64,000 bases of DNA from contig JBBSUG010000007.1 of assembly GCA_038235165.1 (NCBI GenBank), forward strand, positions 1 to 64,000, in the 5' to 3' direction. Below are positions 9,201 through 16,821 of this stretch, piece after piece (within the stretch, counting starts at the first letter, position 1; the number at the start of each line of letters is the position of its first letter). The translations under genes and the position numbers were made by a program. This stretch comes from GCA-002050365 sp038235165. GTDB taxonomy: Bacteria > Acidobacteriota > Blastocatellia > Pyrinomonadales > Pyrinomonadaceae. The notes under the pieces are model-generated. The model was given only the letters and a program-made list of their open reading frames with translations, made no database searches and was not told the DNA's origin.

Positions 9201-9915
9201 AATGCCAAGTAAAATTACCGCCACACGCGGACAGAATAACGATGCGCCATCGGCAGATGAGGAAAACATCGCGCTCCGCTCGGCAAAAGAAGTCGGTCTG
9301 GCGAATCGCGGCGGACTGGCGAGATTAACCGAATCTTCGATGGAAGCGAAAGCGATACAAAATGCGGCGGCAGTGGGACAAATAACTGTTTCTTTGGGAT
9401 TCAATGCCAGCCGTGAACGTGTTTTGACCACTAATTTCGACGAATACCGGATCGTGCATTTTGCCACACACGGTTTGCTTAACGAAGAACACCCAGAACT
9501 TTCCGGTGTCGTTCTATCGCTCATTAATGAACAGGGAAAGCCGCAAAACGGTTTCCTGCGGTTAAACGATATTTATAATCTCAAACTGCCCGTGGAGATG
9601 GTCGTTTTGAGCGCGTGTCAGACGGGTTTGGGGAAAGATGTCAGAGGCGAAGGGTTGATCGGGCTGACGCGCGGTTTTATGTATGCCGGTGCGCCGCGTG
9701 TGGTCGCTTCGTTGTGGTCGGTTGATGACGAAGCGACAAAGGATTTGATGCAGATTTTTTATCAAAAAATGCTGCGCGAAAAGCTGTCACCGTCGGCGGC
9801 TCTGCGGGCGGCACAGATTGAAATGAGCGGACGGGAAAGATGGAAATCGCCGGTCTATTGGGCTGGTTTCATTTTGCAGGGCGAGTGGCAGAACATCGCG
9901 CCGGATGTAAAATAA
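6295..9915 (+). CDS. Secreted PPC-TPR-CHAT protein (caspase-like protease)
   Basis: The product is 1206 residues from the ATG at 6295, chosen because a signal peptide (LTIILLFAASNIFSIS, VNAQ) follows at once and GAGGAT precedes it. An upstream ATG at 6157 would bury this signal. Order: signal peptide; PPC-like beta domain (about 35-140); eleven kinesin-light-chain-type TPRs (about 163-602); helical linker; C-terminal CHAT domain. The CHAT caspase-like dyad is visible: His1059 in HFATHG and Cys1108 in LSACQTG, then GLTRGFMYAGA and VASLWSVDD. CHAT proteins are clan CD peptidases, and some are activated through TPR partners. It is followed after 34 nt by a sigma-like gene and then a membrane anti-sigma-like gene. 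Export implies that it acts outside the cytoplasm. Substrate unknown. Confidence 0.92.
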   Translation: MKMYSLKEFYQRFLTIILLFAASNIFSISTVNAQTLEDGELTLNKPIERQLAGNEAHFYKITLAVNQYLHVVVEQRGVDLIVAIFAPDGKKIVEVDSPNGTEGPEPVSVIAETAGSYRLEVRSPEAKTEPGRYQAKIEELRTATSQDKIRIAAQKAYAEGASITAKGRANLLPKAIEKYQEALSLWRSVNNRPQEANMLIYIGDTYNSLGEKQKAIDYAKQSLPLFRAMGDRNGESNSLIIMGDAYSSLEEKQKALDYYIQVLSLRREVGDRSGEALALNTIGRVYNSLGEKQKALDYYNQALPLRRAVGDRPREADTLLNIGAVYSSMGERLKAQDYYNQALSLYRTIGSLKGEASTLLRIGVIYSSLGETQRALDFYNQALSILKEVGDRRDESQTLTNIGRMYNSLGEKQNALDFYNQALLLSRAVSDQGAEAYALSQIGSIYSSLGERQIALNFYNQALPIFKKVGDRRGESQMLSSIGRMYSSLGEKQKALDFYDQALPLSRAVIDRPGETRILAHIGEVYSSLGENHKALDFYNQSLALSRLIGDRPGESSTLSMIGSVYYSMGEIQKALDFYNQALPLILIVGNPQSEANTTAKISLVERDRGNLVEARVQIEKAITIVESLRTKIASQELRSSYFATVQQFYDIYIDLLMRLHKQQPFSKLNQAALQASERARARSLLESLTEANADIREGVDPKLLQRERELQQLIAGKSERLTRISNDEKLKDQKAAAGKEVSDLLAQFQEVEAQIRLKSPRYAALTQPVPADLAEIQKLLDKDTVLLEYSLGEERSYLWLVTPQSLKSYELPKRSKVEELSNSIVAGITRQNNVPKSDEAKYQEQQNFIEKAKADYPQNSAELGRILLGQIAPEIKDKRLLIVSDGILQFVPFAALPKPSGENSKVVGEPLITSNEIINLPSASTLAILRREQNERGRRKYTKTAAVFADPVFDAGDIRVANAGKNGKMPSKITATRGQNNDAPSADEENIALRSAKEVGLANRGGLARLTESSMEAKAIQNAAAVGQITVSLGFNASRERVLTTNFDEYRIVHFATHGLLNEEHPELSGVVLSLINEQGKPQNGFLRLNDIYNLKLPVEMVVLSACQTGLGKDVRGEGLIGLTRGFMYAGAPRVVASLWSVDDEATKDLMQIFYQKMLREKLSPSAALRAAQIEMSGRERWKSPVYWAGFILQGEWQNIAPDVK
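6781..8100 (+). repeat. Eleven 120-nt TPR-coding repeats in perfect register
   Basis: Units of exactly 120 nt (40 codons) run without an indel through the CHAT gene. The strongest shared block encodes GE(K)QKALD(Y/F)YNQAL. The first unit (6781-6900) is the most diverged; the units from 7141 onward are most alike. Confidence 0.9.
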
Positions 9916-9949
9916 AGAGATGTCTTGAACGAAAAAGCGATTTGTAAAT

Positions 9950-10981
9950 ATGAATGACAACACATCTTTCTCACTCGACAGACTGCTCACGTGGCTCGAC
10001 GGCGATTCTCAGGAAGCCGCCGCAAAGTATGTGTTGTTTCAGCAAGAGTTAATAAAGGAGTTTCAAAAAAACGGCGCGGAAAAATTTGCTGAAGAACTGA
10101 CCGATGAGGCTTTCAATCGGGTTGACAAACAGCTTACTTCGCCGCTTTTAAATGAACATTTTAATTCGTCGGAAATCGCCGATGTTCCGAATCTATGCCA
10201 TTGCATTTGTGAGGAAAGCGCAAAGAATTTACCAGCACCGGGCAGAAGAATCCGGCAGCTTTTATCACCTGCCGGACAATTGCTCATCGCCGAACTCGCA
10301 CAGCCGGAAAATTTTAACCGCACAGAAAGAAGTAAGCTCAGCCAAGAGTTAAATAACATTTTAAGCCACCGCGATTTTTACAGTGAAAAAGATTTTAGTT
10401 CGCCCGCCTTTCAAACAGAATTTCAGAAAAACGATCTCAAAGAGAAAATTCAAACTGATTTAGAACTCGGACTGTCGCAATTGTCGCAATACGAAATTGA
10501 ACTATTCAACCGTCGTTTATTAGAAACCGCTTACCCGCAAATAATCAAAAGAACTCTCGCCGATACGCCCGAAACGGAAAAGTTAGCCCGCTGCAAAAAA
10601 TTTGCGCGGACAGTTTTGCTTGAATATCAAAAAAAGCCGGATTTTTTTATTACACCAATAGAAGATGACGACGGTTCGGAGATTGGAATATCAACTTCGG
10701 ACGATGGGGAAAATATACAGGAAAAATTAGCGTGTCAAAGAGAATGTAAAAGTAAATTATCGCCGCGTGACGCTGAAATTCTGGAATTATACTACACCGG
10801 AATAAAAATAACTTCGACGGAAGACGAACCGCTTTCGGATCGGGAAATTAGAGAAGTTATCCAAACTCTCGCGGAGAAATACGGACTTTCACCAAACACG
10901 ATTCGTATAATAGTCTATCGCTGCCGGAGATTTATGCTGAAATGTATCGGGAAATGTTTGAAGCGGAAGGAAATAAATTGA
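9950..10981 (+). CDS. Divergent sigma-70-like transcription factor with an internal insertion
   Basis: The 343-residue product has no signal peptide. Residues 8-60 (LDRLLTWLDGD, AAAKYVLF, EELTDEAFNRVDKQL) resemble the first part of sigma region 2 in small sigma factors of Acidobacteria. About 110 unassigned residues follow. A segment ARCKKFARTVLLEYQKKP then resembles the end of region 2, and the C-terminus (LSPRDAEILELYYTG, then LAEKYGLSPNTIRIIVYRCR) is a region 4-type helix-turn-helix. It lies 34 nt after the CHAT gene and 64 nt before a membrane protein of anti-sigma type, so co-transcription is likely. Region 4 is clear; that it acts as a true sigma factor is inference because region 2 is split. 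Confidence 0.7.
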   Translation: MNDNTSFSLDRLLTWLDGDSQEAAAKYVLFQQELIKEFQKNGAEKFAEELTDEAFNRVDKQLTSPLLNEHFNSSEIADVPNLCHCICEESAKNLPAPGRRIRQLLSPAGQLLIAELAQPENFNRTERSKLSQELNNILSHRDFYSEKDFSSPAFQTEFQKNDLKEKIQTDLELGLSQLSQYEIELFNRRLLETAYPQIIKRTLADTPETEKLARCKKFARTVLLEYQKKPDFFITPIEDDDGSEIGISTSDDGENIQEKLACQRECKSKLSPRDAEILELYYTGIKITSTEDEPLSDREIREVIQTLAEKYGLSPNTIRIIVYRCRRFMLKCIGKCLKRKEIN

Positions 10982-11045
10982 AACATTTTACGCTGTTTTC
11001 ATCATAAGAAACGAGTGCGGAATTTCGCATTGAAAGGATTTACTA

Positions 11046-12137
11046 ATGACTGCCAATCAAAAAGACGAAGAATTATCGAAAAACTTGTTGTTTAATGAAC
11101 CGAACGTAAAGGATCAGGACGCTTTGGACGGTAATTTTAAAAAATATTTACTGCGCGATCCTGATTTTACCGATGAAGACATTGGAGAACTCGAAGAAAA
11201 AATGCTCGATGACGAGAGATATTTCGAGCGAATGATGTTGGTCGAAGACGAATTGATTGAAGATCATCTGCGCGGCGCATTGTCGCCCGACGAAGCGCAA
11301 AGATTTAACAATTATTTTCTGGTTACGCCGGAACGTAAAAAAAAATTGGAATCCATAAAATTTTTAGCGTCGAGTTATATCGAATCGCCGAAAACCGTCG
11401 CGGCAATTGGCGAGGCACAACATTCCGATTCACCAAAAACATCTTGGTGGAAATCTATTTCGGCGTTTTTTGATTCGTCAAATTTATTTTCCGGTGTCGC
11501 TACCGCCGCCGTTCTGCTTTTTTTATCTCTCGGCGCGATCTGGTGGATTAGTCAAAATGGGAAAACAAACGATTCTTTAATTGCCAAAGCTCCAACCAAC
11601 CAATCTTTAAAAAATATAAACAGCATCAGTAACTTAAACCAGACGGAAATCGGACGCAATAACGAAAATGAAATGTCAGCAGTTCCGCAATCCTCACCTG
11701 CCGATTCTCCTTTGCCGGTAAAAACGCCGCGGAGTGTTCAGACACCCAAACAGGTTGAAACTCCGAAACCGACTCCCGTCGCAAAACCGGCGGTAAATGC
11801 TTCAACTCCTGTCGTTTTCGCTTTATTTCCCGGCATACTGAGAGGCGAAGGCAACGCTGCCGAAGGCAAAATCAAACCGAACAATAAATCGGTCAAACTT
11901 GATTTACGGCTCGACCTCGAAAAAAATTACGAAGATTTTCTAGTTGTAATAGAAGATTCAAACGGGACGGAAATAGCCAAACGCGCAAATCTGAAAAAAG
12001 CGAAAAACAAAGAATCGCTGTCGGTAGAATTTCCGTCTGAAAAATTCAAACCCGACGATTACACCGTTCGTCTGAGCGGCAAAATGAACGGCGAATATGT
12101 TACCGTTTCGAGATATTCTTTCCGCATTCTCAAATAA
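11046..12137 (+). CDS. Single-span membrane protein of anti-sigma type
   Basis: The 363-residue product starts at the ATG at 11046 with AAAGGA upstream. Residues about 40-110 are an acidic helical domain (DEDIGELEEKMLDDERYFER, MLVEDELIEDHLRGALS, ERFNNYF-like) matching the cytoplasmic part of zinc-free anti-sigma-like proteins of Acidobacteria. One transmembrane helix lies at about 147-168. A Ser/Thr/Pro-rich linker (about 200-250, with repeats such as TPKQVETPKPTP) leads to a beta-rich outer domain (about 255-363). The layout, with a cytoplasmic binder, one span, a flexible periplasmic linker and a sensor domain, is that of an anti-sigma factor subject to proteolysis. It is the last gene of the CHAT/sigma-like locus. 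Partner and cleavage are inference. Confidence 0.65.
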   Translation: MTANQKDEELSKNLLFNEPNVKDQDALDGNFKKYLLRDPDFTDEDIGELEEKMLDDERYFERMMLVEDELIEDHLRGALSPDEAQRFNNYFLVTPERKKKLESIKFLASSYIESPKTVAAIGEAQHSDSPKTSWWKSISAFFDSSNLFSGVATAAVLLFLSLGAIWWISQNGKTNDSLIAKAPTNQSLKNINSISNLNQTEIGRNNENEMSAVPQSSPADSPLPVKTPRSVQTPKQVETPKPTPVAKPAVNASTPVVFALFPGILRGEGNAAEGKIKPNNKSVKLDLRLDLEKNYEDFLVVIEDSNGTEIAKRANLKKAKNKESLSVEFPSEKFKPDDYTVRLSGKMNGEYVTVSRYSFRILK

Positions 12138-12447
12138 AATATTGTTCATTCTATTTTCAAAAAACTTGACGCGATTTCAATTTGCGTCGAGTTTCTCTGC
12201 CTTTAATCAATTCTTCCAGTTTCAATTCAAAAATAAACGAAAGCAAGCGCAATAAAAAATTTGAAACACAACAGCGGTTTGGAAGAATTTTGTTGTGTCA
12301 GATAAAAATCCAAATAATTATCTGCTGGTTATTGGTACCTGGTTATTTGTACAGAGAAACGCGGATAAAATACCCGAAATCGGTGTTTATCCGCGTCTCT
12401 TTTCAACAAAAACAATTGCTTTTATTTACTCAAAACAATAATCAAAT
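12138..12447. other. Convergent intergenic region with one terminator
   Basis: The region lies between the end of the anti-sigma-like gene and the true end of the rhodanese gene. It holds the hairpin at 12354-12400. A 100-codon frame at 12182-12484 has no ribosome site or family features and was not called. Confidence 0.5.
12354..12400. terminator. Terminator hairpin between convergent genes
   Basis: ACGCGGATAAA (12359-12369) pairs with TTTATCCGCGT (12386-12396), and flanking AGAGA/TCTCT extends the stem. A short T run follows on the plus strand. It lies between the CHAT locus and the rhodanese gene and could serve both strands. Confidence 0.6.
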
Positions 12448-12933
12448 TCATTTTGATTTACTGTCGCCTTCTTCCATCGGATAACCGGCATTTTTCCAAG
12501 CTGCCGTTCCGCCAACCATCGCATACGCATTTTTGTAACCTTTTTCTTTCAAAATTTGCACCGCACGGGCGCTGGTATGTTCGCTCGGTCAGGAACAGTA
12601 GGCGATGATCTTTTTGTCTTTGGGAACTTCAGTGTAACGGGATTCAAACTCACCGACCGGAATATTTACCGCGCCTTTAACGTGTTCGACTTTGAAAGAG
12701 TCTTCGCCGCGCGTGTCAATGAAAACTACGTTTCCTTTGTCAAAATCTTTTTTCGCCTCTTCCAAGCTGATGCGCGGTGCATCGTCGGGAACTGCCGTCG
12801 GTGCGGCTGTTGCGCTGGTCGTGGTCGTGGTTGTTTGAACGATGTCCGGTGCAGTTACCGCTTCGGACTTAGAGCAAGTCTGGAACACTGCTCCAAATGT
12901 CGTCATCAAAAACATTGTTAATATAAATTTCAT
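12448..12933 (-). CDS. Exported rhodanese-like protein with in-frame TGA, probable selenoprotein
   Basis: Translation from the ATG at 12933 (GGAGA upstream) meets TGA at 12589-12591 after residue 114. The same frame continues without a break to a second TGA at 12448-12450, giving 161 residues. The part after the TGA is clearly rhodanese: PSEHTSARAVQILKEKGYKN, then MVGGTAAWKNAGYP. The interrupted motif reads YCS-(TGA)-PSEHTS. Cysteine homologues have YC-x-CP-x-EHTS there, so the TGA sits at the position of a reactive cysteine. The N-terminus is a signal or lipoprotein-like segment (FGAVFQTCSK) and a Thr/Ala-rich linker; the rhodanese fold begins near residue 54. A short hairpin follows the TGA. 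A plain stop-codon annotation would end the protein at 114 residues and lose the catalytic loop. It lies 71 nt downstream of purF on the same strand. Confidence 0.75.
12559..12577 (-). promoter_or_regulatory. Candidate bacterial SECIS hairpin after the TGA
   Basis: Counting from the base after the TGA, nucleotides 12-15 (UACC) can pair with 27-30 (GGUG), an A is bulged, GC pairs with GC, and the apical loop GCCCGU begins with G. The loop starts about 18 nt from the UGA, within the usual distance for bacterial SECIS elements. The stem is short, so support is moderate. Confidence 0.4.
12589..12591 (-). other. In-frame TGA, likely selenocysteine codon 115
   Basis: The TGA sits in the rhodanese active-site loop between YCS and PSEHTS. 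The frame stays open on both sides, with strong family similarity after the codon. Confidence 0.7.
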
Positions 12934-13004
12934 TTTTTATCTCCAAAAGTATGTTTGTCAATCGTCAATCGTGATTCGTATTTATCCGATACACATTGAC
13001 GCTC

Positions 13005-14405
13005 TTAACTATTGTTTATCGTCGGTTCGCCGCCGGCAATCGGCGTTGGATATTCGCCGTTCCAACAGGCGGCGCACGTCGCATCTTTGTCAAATTTGAT
13101 CGCGTCGAGCATTCCGTCCATCGAAAGATAACCGAGCGTGTCAGCTTCGATGTAGCGGCAAACTTCGTCAACCGACATTTGCGCGGCGATCAAATCGGCT
13201 TTGCGCGGCGTATCAACTCCATAATAGCACGGCGAAACGGTCGGCGGACAGCTAATCCGCATATGTACTTCCCGCGCCCCGGCATCACGCACCATTTCAA
13301 CGATTTTTTTTGATGTCGTCCCGCGCACGATTGAATCGTCAACCAATACGACGCGCCTGCCTTCGATCAAATCACGAATCGGATTGAGTTTCAGACGCAC
13401 ACCGAACGAGCGGATTGACTGCGACGGCTCAATAAAAGTGCGCCCGATGTAATGATTTCTGATGATCGCCTGCCGGTAATTGATTCCCGACTCGCGCGCG
13501 TAGCCGATTGCCGCCGCCACGCCGGAATCGGGAACGGGAACGACTAAATCGGCTTCGACCGGATGTTCGATAGCGAGCTGTTTGCCCATTTGATGGCGCG
13601 ATTGATTGACCGATTTCCCGAAAATTATCGAATCGGGGCGCGAAAAATAGACGTGTTCAAACGCACAGACCGAACGCGGTTTTTCTTCGAGCGGAAAAAA
13701 CGAATGCAGTCCGTTTTTATCAATCACGAGCATTTCGCCGGGTTTTATTTCGCGCACATATTCCGCATCAATCAAATCGAACGCGCACGTTTCCGAAGCG
13801 ACACACCACGACTCTTTGAGTCTGCCCAAATTGAGCGGACGAAACCCGCGCGGGTCGCGCACGGCGATTAATGCCGTCGGTGTCAAAAATAAAAGCGAAA
13901 ATGCGCCTTCGGTTTCCCGCAAAACTTTGGCAATCGCTTCGGTCGCGTCCTTCGCTTCGGTGCGGGCAATTGAGTGAAGAATCGTTTCGGTATCTGAGGT
14001 CGAAGAAAAAATCGCGCCCGTTTTTTCGAGTTCGGCGCGTTTTTGATTGGCGAACGGCAAATTGCCGTTATGGCAGACGGCGATTTGTCCGTGCTGACAG
14101 GTGACGGAAAACGGCTGGACTTCCTTAATCGTATTTTTCCCGGCGGTCGAATAACGCGTATGTCCGATGGCACTCGCGCCCTTTAATTTTTTCAAAACGT
14201 CTTCGCCCAAAACGTCGGCGACGAGTCCCATCGAACGAAACTGGTGCAATTCAGTCCCATCGCTGGAAACGATACCGCACGCTTCCTGTCCGCGATGCTG
14301 CAATGCAAAAAGCCCGAGCTGCGTCAGCGTCGAGGCTTCCCGCTGCCCGAAAACTCCGAACACGCCGCATTCGTCGTGAAATTTGTCGAGAATAAAATCG
14401 TTCAT
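13005..14405 (-). CDS. purF: Amidophosphoribosyltransferase, first step of purine synthesis
   Basis: PurF makes 5-phosphoribosylamine from PRPP and glutamine. The ATG at 14405 was chosen because the N-terminus then reads MNDFILDKFHDECGVFG, placing the nucleophile Cys13 after a short propeptide as in B. subtilis-type enzymes; a longer frame to 14462 adds 19 unlikely residues. The glutamine amidotransferase half (HRGQEACGI, GHTRYST, CHNGNL) is followed by the phosphoribosyltransferase half with the PRPP loop VVLVDDSIVRGTT. Cysteines in CAFEHVYF, CPPTVSPCYYG and CAACWNGEYP match the 4Fe-4S ligands of that class. It stands alone, divergent from the HD phosphohydrolase gene, with the rhodanese gene downstream. 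The 466-residue length is normal. Confidence 0.97.
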   Translation of the reverse strand: MNDFILDKFHDECGVFGVFGQREASTLTQLGLFALQHRGQEACGIVSSDGTELHQFRSMGLVADVLGEDVLKKLKGASAIGHTRYSTAGKNTIKEVQPFSVTCQHGQIAVCHNGNLPFANQKRAELEKTGAIFSSTSDTETILHSIARTEAKDATEAIAKVLRETEGAFSLLFLTPTALIAVRDPRGFRPLNLGRLKESWCVASETCAFDLIDAEYVREIKPGEMLVIDKNGLHSFFPLEEKPRSVCAFEHVYFSRPDSIIFGKSVNQSRHQMGKQLAIEHPVEADLVVPVPDSGVAAAIGYARESGINYRQAIIRNHYIGRTFIEPSQSIRSFGVRLKLNPIRDLIEGRRVVLVDDSIVRGTTSKKIVEMVRDAGAREVHMRISCPPTVSPCYYGVDTPRKADLIAAQMSVDEVCRYIEADTLGYLSMDGMLDAIKFDKDATCAACWNGEYPTPIAGGEPTINNS

Positions 14406-14560
14406 CAATCTTATTTTGCCACAAAATTCGCTAACAAAACAGTCGGTGAATTTTTGCATCATTTATTTCCCGGCAATTTAACATTCAGTAATGATTTGAA
14501 CAAATCGGTGAACTGTTAGAAAATCTCATACAGCGACGTTGAAAGGTTAGGAGAAATAAT

Positions 14561-15841
14561 TTGTCAGAAAAAATTTATCGTGACTCGGTTCACAACATCA
14601 TTCGCCTGAAAACCGACAGCGACGAAGGCAAACTGCTCGTGCGGCTGATTGACACGGCAGAATTTCAGCGTTTGCGGCGTATCAAACAACTCGGTCTCGC
14701 GCTGTTTGCGTATCAGGCGGCGGAACATTCGCGCTTTACACATTCGCTCGGCGCACTCCATTTGGCGACGCGAACGCTGGACAAACTCGGTTCAAAATAC
14801 GAAATTTCAGACGAAGCGCGAACTGCCGTGCGCGTTGCCGCACTGCTGCACGACATCGGACACGGCGCGTTTTCTCACGTTATCGAGACGATTTTAGATT
14901 TTCATCACGAAAATTTTACGATTGAAGCCGTGTTGAGCGACGAGACCGAAGTCGGACAGGTATTAAAAAACTTTTCGCCGCGTTTAGCCGAAGATGTCGC
15001 GGCGATTATTCGCGGCGATTTTCGCCCGATGGCTTTGGCGCAACTCGTTTCGTCGCAGTTAGACGTTGACCGGATGGATTATCTGCTGCGCGATTCTTTG
15101 ATGACGGGCGCAAAATACGGCATTTACGATGTCGAATGGATTATTAAATCGCTCGAAATTGATGAGCAAAACGACCGTCTGTATGTTTCCGGTCGCGGAA
15201 TTTTCGCCGTCGAAGATTATCTGCAAGCCAGATATTATATGTTCCGGCAGGTTTATTTTCACCGCACGCTGCGTTCGGCGGAAACGGTTTTGCGCTCGCT
15301 TCTGCGCCGCGCTCTGGATATTTTTCAAAGCGGAAAACCCGTTTGGTTCGCCAGAGATACGCCGTTTGAAAAGATTTTGAAAGGTGAAAGATTATCGCTT
15401 AAAGAACATCTCGAATTAGACGACGCGGATGTGATGTTTCACATCAAACAATGGCAAAAATCGGATGACGTGATTTTGGCGGATTTGTCGAATCGTTTTC
15501 TCAACCGCAAACTTTTCAAGATTTTCGATCTCGATATGCCCGAAAATGAACGTCAGCAGTTTCTCGACGAAGCGCGAAAACTGGTCAAGAACGCCGGTTT
15601 CGACCCGAATTATTATTTCATCGAAGACCGCGCAGGCGATGTGCCGTATTACTTTTACACGAAGAACTCGACCGAACCGAAAAATCTGATTTACGTCGAA
15701 GAAGGTTTTTCGCATCCGCAAATCAAAGAAATTTCCGAAGTCAGCGCGGCGGTGCGCGGGCTGCAAAAAAGCTACCAAATTCACCGCGTTTGTTTTCCGC
15801 CCGAACTAAAAAGCGCGATTGCCGAAATTTACCACCGCTAA
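14561..15841 (+). CDS. HD-domain phosphohydrolase (dNTPase-like, YwfO type)
   Basis: The 426-residue product starts with TTG at 14561, supported by TTAGGAGA 8-12 nt upstream. The HD motif is complete: RLRRIKQLG and HSRFTHSLGALHLA near the N-terminus, LLHDIGHGAFSH with metal-binding His-Asp at about 96-97, and a later Asp (VDRMDYLLRDS). This is the layout of the HD family of metal-dependent phosphohydrolases that includes dGTPase-related enzymes. The substrate is not certain; dNTPs are likely. The following TonB-C gene begins 3 nt after the stop, indicating one transcript. Confidence 0.85.
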   Translation: MSEKIYRDSVHNIIRLKTDSDEGKLLVRLIDTAEFQRLRRIKQLGLALFAYQAAEHSRFTHSLGALHLATRTLDKLGSKYEISDEARTAVRVAALLHDIGHGAFSHVIETILDFHHENFTIEAVLSDETEVGQVLKNFSPRLAEDVAAIIRGDFRPMALAQLVSSQLDVDRMDYLLRDSLMTGAKYGIYDVEWIIKSLEIDEQNDRLYVSGRGIFAVEDYLQARYYMFRQVYFHRTLRSAETVLRSLLRRALDIFQSGKPVWFARDTPFEKILKGERLSLKEHLELDDADVMFHIKQWQKSDDVILADLSNRFLNRKLFKIFDLDMPENERQQFLDEARKLVKNAGFDPNYYFIEDRAGDVPYYFYTKNSTEPKNLIYVEEGFSHPQIKEISEVSAAVRGLQKSYQIHRVCFPPELKSAIAEIYHR

Positions 15842-15844
15842 ACG

Positions 15845-16723
15845 ATGAGAAAATCACGAATAGCGAATCACGACTTACGATGTCTCTCATTAGTCTGCGG
15901 GCAAATTCTCCTTTTTTGTTTTGCAGCTTTCGCGCAGCCGAAAATCGCCGTCATCGCGCCCGAGAAAAACCCGCTCAATCAAACATATATTGAAAAACTC
16001 GAAACTTCCCTCTCACCAAATTTCAAAATTACAGATGATTCATTGAGCGAAGCGGCGTTTTTCTCGACGAACCGTGAAACGCCGTTTAATCTTTCGACCG
16101 GAGAGGCAAAAAACATCGGCGCGGCAATCGGCTGTGATTATTTTATGTTGATAAAAGCCGAAACACTGCCGCGTTATTCGTTCGAGAAAAAAGAATACCG
16201 CGAGTCTTATGCCGCCATTTACGTCGTCAGTTCGCGCACCGGACGACTCGTTTTTTGGAAATTGTCGAGTGGTGAAGCCGAAAAACCCGCCGAAGCCGAA
16301 AATAAACTTTTTGCTTCAATCTCTGATTTAACGGCGGAACTGGCGGAGAAAATAAAAATCGTTGGGAAAGCTGGGTTAAACGAAAAATCGCCGCCCAAAT
16401 TAGAAGAACTGCCCCCTGAAAATTCACCCGAAGCCGCCAATTTTCGCCCGCCGCTTCCCTACCGGCGAATTAAACCGCTTTACACGCGAACAGCTTATCT
16501 ATACAGCGTCGCGGCGACGGTTGATGTCGAAGTTGATGTTGACGAAACGGGAAAAATAACACGCACCCAAATTGTTCGCTGGGCGGGTTTCGGTCTTGAC
16601 GAGTCAGTTGAAAAAACTATTCGTGCGATGAATTGGAAAGCTGCCGACCGCAATGGAAAACCGCTGGCGATGCGTGTTCTATTGAGGTATAACTTTAAGA
16701 AGATTGAGCCGGAAGATCAATGA
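15845..16723 (+). CDS. Exported protein with C-terminal TonB-like domain
   Basis: The 292-residue product has an N-terminal signal peptide (VCGQILLFCFAAFAQ) after a polar leader. The middle part (about 40-170) resembles a curli assembly or TolB-like N-terminal fold that handles a stress-factor-like input (AAIGCDYFMLIKAE). Residues about 205-288 form a TonB C-terminal domain (VAATVDVEVDVDETGKITRT, GLDESVEKTIRAMNWKAA). Many such proteins in Acidobacteria lack the TonB transmembrane anchor and have no known transport role. The gene starts 3 nt after the HD gene and ends at a palindrome (16732-16812). Its first codons coincide with a low-complexity repeat of the type CACGAATAGCGAATCACGA. Confidence 0.75.
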   Translation: MRKSRIANHDLRCLSLVCGQILLFCFAAFAQPKIAVIAPEKNPLNQTYIEKLETSLSPNFKITDDSLSEAAFFSTNRETPFNLSTGEAKNIGAAIGCDYFMLIKAETLPRYSFEKKEYRESYAAIYVVSSRTGRLVFWKLSSGEAEKPAEAENKLFASISDLTAELAEKIKIVGKAGLNEKSPPKLEELPPENSPEAANFRPPLPYRRIKPLYTRTAYLYSVAATVDVEVDVDETGKITRTQIVRWAGFGLDESVEKTIRAMNWKAADRNGKPLAMRVLLRYNFKKIEPEDQ

Positions 16724-16731
16724 TAAACGGA

Positions 16732-16812
16732 TTTAGCTACGAAAAGACACAAAAAGACACGAACATGCAAAATATGTTATTTCGTGAAATTTCGTGTCTT
16801 TTCATGGCTAAA
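16732..16812. repeat. Palindromic intergenic repeat (TTAGC-ACGAA family)
   Basis: Left arm TTTAGCTACGAAAAGACAC and right arm GTGTCTTTTCATGGCTAAA pair, with inner AAAGACACGAA and TTTCGTGTCTTT. A related palindrome lies at 33247-33377. It sits between convergent genes and may act as a bidirectional terminator. Confidence 0.7.
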
Positions 16813-16821
16813 CATCCTTAT

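Noticed and set aside
8862..9524. Long minus-strand frame inside the CHAT gene
   Set aside because: It is a shadow of the CHAT coding sequence with no family features, as are long opposite-strand frames in nadV, the P450, the LON gene and nrdJ.
6295..9915. CHAT-TPR protein as part of a type III-E CRISPR (Craspase) system
   Set aside because: No cas gene or repeat array is present, and the protein has a signal peptide, unlike the cytoplasmic Craspase subunit.
12182..12484. 100-codon plus-strand frame between the CHAT locus and the rhodanese gene
   Set aside because: It spans a terminator, has no ribosome site and overlaps the true rhodanese end.
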